Below the pieces are notes generated by a model. That model was given only the letters and a program-made list of their open reading frames with translations. It was not told where the DNA came from and searched no databases. A program made the position numbers and the translations under genes. From contig NZ_KV917376.1 in NCBI RefSeq assembly GCF_002019695.1, positions 1 to 64,000 on the forward strand: 64,000 bases of DNA, in the 5' to 3' direction. Source of the stretch: Evansella clarkii (GTDB taxonomy: Bacteria > Bacillota > Bacilli > Bacillales > Salisediminibacteriaceae). Within the stretch, counting starts at the first letter, position 1, and each line of letters opens with the position of its first letter. This document shows positions 60,861-64,000 of this stretch, in pieces.

Positions 60861-61904
60861 TTAATACGGATTATCGGTGTTCTTTACCGGGAGCAGAAAT
60901 ACATCTTCTATACGCTCACCCTTAAGCTCGACCGGCCACTCCACCGGCAGCCTGTTCCATGATTTCCCTTTGGTCACAGAACGATAAATTCCTGTGTTAT
61001 TTACTGCATAAAACGCTCCTGGTTCTTCTGGATTGGAAAGAAGATGGAACACGGTTGAGCCATGAGGAGCCGGAAGACCATCAGTGACCCTCTCCCAAGC
61101 ATTAAACTTACTATCTCTTCGGAACACCACTGTTTCTGCGTTCTCAGGAGCGTATGCCTTCGAAGGCCCTTCGGCTCCTGACACTACAATTGTTTCCGGG
61201 TCATCAGGATCAACAGCTCCATGGACGAGGTAGGAAAAGTTTCCAAGACCTTTATTCTGAGTTTCCCATGTTTTTCCGTGGTCCCTGCTTTCTGCAAAAC
61301 CGCCTCCACCCGTTTCATAAATTCTTTCATGAGCTTCCGGGTGAAGGATAATTTTATGGCAGTCAAATTGAGAGCCTGGCTTTCTGTCTTCAAATGCCGT
61401 ACCTCCATTAATGCTGCGCATTACCCCGCCAAGCTCGATTCCTGCAAGAATAAAATGGTCGTCTTCATAACCCACAGCTATATCCTTCACATGATGAGTC
61501 TCCGGCCTTGGCGGAAAACTCCAGTCTTCTTTTGAAGGCAGTTCAAGCAGCGCAGGGAAATCCTTCCATACTTTACCCCCATCTGAAGAACAATACAGAC
61601 CGCTTGGTTCTGTACCTGCGTACACCAGATGAAATCCAGTGTCTCTGTCTTTGTGGGGGCTTATATGCAAAGACATTACTCTGTTTGGAAGGATTTCCTT
61701 TCCTGCCTGCTCCCAGCTGCCGCCTTTGTCGGTACTTTTCAGTAACCCATGATCAAAGGTTCCTGCATAAATCACATTTTTCTCCGGGTCTGCAGCTACT
61801 GCCTGAATTTCCTTATCAGGCAAAACTGCTTTATTTAAATTCCAGCCTTCTATAGTCTGCTCGATTATGAAAATATTTTCTGATGCAGCTACAAAGAATT
61901 TCAT
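60861..61904 (-). CDS. BNR/Asp-box beta-propeller protein
   Basis: 347-residue soluble protein with five Asp-box-like turns: STDKGGSW, SSDGGKVW, SINGGTAF, SRDHGKTW and SVTKGKSW. Each follows a YAGT/YAVN-type strand, as in sialidase/sortilin-like propellers. There is no signal peptide, so it is cytosolic. The sialidase catalytic Arg triad is not evident, so it is probably a binding or unknown-hydrolase propeller. Monocistronic. Confidence 0.75.
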   Translation of the reverse strand: MKFFVAASENIFIIEQTIEGWNLNKAVLPDKEIQAVAADPEKNVIYAGTFDHGLLKSTDKGGSWEQAGKEILPNRVMSLHISPHKDRDTGFHLVYAGTEPSGLYCSSDGGKVWKDFPALLELPSKEDWSFPPRPETHHVKDIAVGYEDDHFILAGIELGGVMRSINGGTAFEDRKPGSQFDCHKIILHPEAHERIYETGGGGFAESRDHGKTWETQNKGLGNFSYLVHGAVDPDDPETIVVSGAEGPSKAYAPENAETVVFRRDSKFNAWERVTDGLPAPHGSTVFHLLSNPEEPGAFYAVNNTGIYRSVTKGKSWNRLPVEWPVELKGERIEDVFLLPVKNTDNPY

Positions 61905-62121
61905 CCTCTCTCACCCTTTACAGTTCGTGTTTTTCCTAATAAAAGCGGTTTTAACGTTTGCTGTTGGCGTCTCCCCTAAACGTTCATTTTACTTCAGTCA
62001 ATACGGCATCTAAATTAAAAGTGTCCCCTGCATCCTAAAAAACAAAAGTCCTTCAGCTTGTCCAGAGCGGAATAAAAAAAGCATGCTTACGAGACGAAGC
62101 ATGGCATCAGATCTATATAAA

Positions 62122-62224
62122 GGGATAGTAATAACCCGCTTTCCCATAAGACGTAATTTTCTGTCTCTGCCTTAAGGGACCAGGAATAATTCTTCGGAAA
62201 AAATTCCAAAGAAATTACTATCCC
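62122..62224. repeat. 103-bp element with 11-bp inverted ends
   Basis: GGGATAGTAAT (62122-62132) and ATTACTATCCC (62214-62224) are perfect inverted repeats around 81 bp. They end six bases before the stop of the small gene at 62230-62388. An inner pair GGAAT/ATTCC is also present. It could be a large terminator or a tiny MITE. Confidence 0.55.
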
Positions 62225-62229
62225 GCTTT

Positions 62230-62388
62230 TTAATGAGCATCCTGGTCGTATGATCCACGCATAGCTTCTTTTGAAAACCTGTATGCTTCAGCTATTCTAA
62301 GCTCTTCAATAAAGGTAAAAACTATTCTTCTTTCGTCTTCGGTTAAAGAATTCGCCAGCTGGAGAAATTCCTCCTTCGAGATATTCAT
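62230..62388 (-). CDS. Small helical hypothetical protein
   Basis: 52 residues: NISKEEFLQLANSLTEDERR, then IVFTFIEELRIAEAYRFSKE and a short polar tail ending DQDAH. It is predicted mostly alpha-helical and acidic. The start is ATG 62388, eight bases after GGGAGG. Codon choice and the amphipathic pattern look genuine. I do not recognise the family. The inverted-repeat element 62122-62224 lies right after it. Confidence 0.6.
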   Translation of the reverse strand: MNISKEEFLQLANSLTEDERRIVFTFIEELRIAEAYRFSKEAMRGSYDQDAH

Positions 62389-62504
62389 AGATGCCGCCTC
62401 CCTCTAGATAATATCGCCCCTTTGTATATTCTTATTATGGCTTTACCCCCCATTAAATTATGTTAATCCTGTTTACAGGCCCAGAACCCGGACAAATTTG
62501 TGAA

Positions 62505-62541
62505 CATAAAAAACAGTGTCATAACGAATTTTATGACACTG
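62505..62541 (-). terminator. Terminator after the VWA lipoprotein gene
   Basis: CAGTGTCATAA (62514-62524) pairs with TTATGACACTG (62531-62541). On the minus strand TTTTTTATG follows. Confidence 0.85.
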
Positions 62542-62575
62542 CCTGAATTACTATATTTTTTGCGGGGCTGCCTGG

Positions 62576-64000
62576 TCAATCATTGGCATCTCGCCGGCGC
62601 AACTTTTCTCTTTCTTCATCCCCTTTTTCTCTTACTTCCTCCCTGAGCCTGTTTCCAATTTCCTGTGCCTCTTCGCGCATTTTTCCATGCTCATTTTGGA
62701 AATATTCACGGATACCGTTAGATCTGGCATCAATGAGCTTACGGATTTCACCAGTGTCTGCATCTTCCATAATACTATTCATGTAATACGTAAGGTTTTT
62801 CTGGCGGCTTTGTTCACCATAGGATTTATTTACTGCTGTTGACTGCTCACTGTATGAGTTATTTACATATTCTGATTGCTGTGAGTAAGCATTATTAACA
62901 TTTTGCGACTGCCAGCTATACCACTCGTTAATCAAAGCACCTCTTTCCTGTTCGAAGGTGTTGCGCAGCTCCTGTGCTGTATTCGCGCTTAAATATTCCC
63001 CTGCTCCAGCCTCAGCAATAGCTTCCAGTGCTGCACGCTCAGAGGCTTCAATATCAAAACCGATAATATTTACTACTGCTTCAATATCGGAGTCCTGAAG
63101 CTTTTCCGCTTCTGCGACCGGATCTCCTCCACAAGTTTCCTCACCATCGCTTACGACATAGATTACACTTTGTACTCCTTGTTCATGGGCCATCATTAAA
63201 TCTTCGCCTGCGGCTTTAATTGCAGCAGCCAGCGGAGTAAACCCAACAGGTTCAAACTTGTCCAGTGCTTCACTAAAGCCTTCTTCTTCATACGGACCTA
63301 AAATATATACTTCCTCTGTCGATCCACACGATTCCTCTTTCCCGTCTGCACGGTTATTTCCTTTGTGGCCATATACTCTCAACGACACATTAGCTTCCTC
63401 AGGAAGTTCTGCCGCAAAGTCAGCTACAGCTTCTTTAGCAAGCTCCATTTTTGTACGCCCTTCCAGCTGTCCTGCCATACTGCCGCTGGCATCAAGCAAT
63501 ATTTGTACATGAAGTTTTCCTTCCTCGTCCGCCTGGCCTGCTTCCATATCGCCTGGTCTTGCAGAAATCTCATTAAACAACACTTCTGTTTCTTCAAGGA
63601 ATTCCTGGTGCTCCGTGTAATCCTCTGCCGTTAACGCCAATAAATAGTGAAAATACTGTTCAGGCTCTAATCCGTCTGGCCACTGATCAATCTCTTTCCG
63701 TGCAGTAGTTTCATCATAGTCTTCTCCACTATATTTTCCAGGCCCGAGTTTGAGCCATGGGAGGACCTCATTGGGATCGTTAGCAAATCTCTCATAATCC
63801 AGGTCAATCTCATACACTTCTTCTTCATTTTGTTCATCATTTTCTTCAGATACGGCGTCTTCAGTTAAAGATTCTTCCACAGCTTCATTATTCTCTACTG
63901 CATCAGCATTCGTTTCACTATTTTCTACTGCATTACTCTCACTGTCAGTACACCCAGCAGCAAGAACAAGAGATAAAGACAGTAAAATTAATAAAGAATT
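62576..64000 (-). CDS. VWA-domain lipoprotein, 5' end outside the window
   Basis: The frame is open to the right edge, and a lipoprotein signal is visible at its end: a hydrophobic run LLILLSLSLVLAAGC with the lipid-receiving Cys codon at 63950-63952. The gene therefore starts beyond 64000, and the internal GTG at 63880 is not the start. After the Cys comes an acidic, Asn/Glu-rich linker of about 60 residues. The VWA domain has a MIDAS of DASGSM, T in GFTPL and D in VVSDGEE. The C-terminus holds about four 11-residue repeats (AYSQQSEYVNN, SYSEQSTAVNK, SYGEQS...) and a charged helical tail. It probably acts at the outer face of the membrane; partner unknown. Confidence 0.85.
   Translation of the reverse strand, partial: NSLLILLSLSLVLAAGCTDSESNAVENSETNADAVENNEAVEESLTEDAVSEENDEQNEEEVYEIDLDYERFANDPNEVLPWLKLGPGKYSGEDYDETTARKEIDQWPDGLEPEQYFHYLLALTAEDYTEHQEFLEETEVLFNEISARPGDMEAGQADEEGKLHVQILLDASGSMAGQLEGRTKMELAKEAVADFAAELPEEANVSLRVYGHKGNNRADGKEESCGSTEEVYILGPYEEEGFSEALDKFEPVGFTPLAAAIKAAGEDLMMAHEQGVQSVIYVVSDGEETCGGDPVAEAEKLQDSDIEAVVNIIGFDIEASERAALEAIAEAGAGEYLSANTAQELRNTFEQERGALINEWYSWQSQNVNNAYSQQSEYVNNSYSEQSTAVNKSYGEQSRQKNLTYYMNSIMEDADTGEIRKLIDARSNGIREYFQNEHGKMREEAQEIGNRLREEVREKGDEEREKLRRRDAND

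Overview
The window is chromosomal DNA from a low-to-mid GC, spore-forming member of the Bacillaceae. The evidence is a pdaA cortex deacetylase, ytvI, mreBH, yfkD and FbpA/FbpB-type genes, strong AGGAGG ribosome binding sites with frequent GTG and TTG starts, and Rho-independent terminators after most genes. A sodium-dependent bicarbonate permease (SbtA), PanF, a TRAP transporter and lipoproteins with long acidic or Asn-rich linkers fit a halophilic or alkaliphilic lifestyle; that is an inference. The order rlmD (yfjO-like), alkA (yfjP-like), pdaA, yfkD, MFS resembles the yfjO-yfkF part of the Bacillus subtilis map as I remember it.

Layout. 1-2.3 kb: an IS110-family element with a DEDD transposase and, in its non-coding left end, a small structured transcription unit that looks like a bridge RNA. 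2.3-12.5 kb: mostly minus-strand housekeeping genes (GNAT, RlmD, AlkA-like glycosylase, PdaA, FbpA-like, class I fumarase, histidine phosphatase, a micro-operon of small membrane proteins whose last gene has an in-frame stop, YfkD). 13-16 kb: a TRAP transporter operon behind a promoter with a 17-bp palindrome. 16.1-16.6 kb: a ten-unit 52-bp tandem array. 16.6-30.6 kb: MATE, OsmC, MFS, a bacterial eRF1-like (VLRF1) protein, an MBL hydrolase, a ferritin-like protein, FbpB, SCP2, PlsC, acylphosphatase, a siderophore-type N-hydroxylase, an Eis-like acetyltransferase, an aldehyde dehydrogenase and an M50 protease. 30.8-32.8 kb: a small export protein, a phased repeat patch and a D-threonine aldolase-like enzyme.

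33-40.5 kb is a complete histidine-utilisation locus. hutH lies on the minus strand; an AraC-type regulator with a degenerate receiver domain and hutU-hutI-hutG lie on the plus strand. Together they take histidine to urocanate, imidazolonepropionate, formiminoglutamate and glutamate. The hutH leader holds a terminator-like hairpin and shares a 12-bp motif with the hutU leader. 40.5-48.8 kb: an XRE/TPR regulator, MazG-like, YhdT-PanF, SbtA, MOSC and an acyl-CoA dehydrogenase. 49-50.5 kb: mreBH followed by a 349-bp nested-palindrome MITE-like element. 50.6-64 kb: small and redox genes, SDRs, FAH-ElaA, then a fermentation block (OFA transporter, PflA, PflB), YueD, YtvI, a BNR-repeat protein and a VWA lipoprotein that runs off the right edge.

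The most unusual content is non-coding: the candidate IS110 bridge RNA, the 52-bp hairpin array, a three-copy dispersed hairpin repeat (25.5, 52.2 and 59.3 kb), the nested-palindrome MITE, helically phased 20-bp repeats at 31.5 kb, a DnaA-box-like cluster at 22.7-22.9 kb and the hut leader. Several genes below 60 codons (FbpB-like, two hypotheticals and one broken gene) were found by reading the intergenic DNA.
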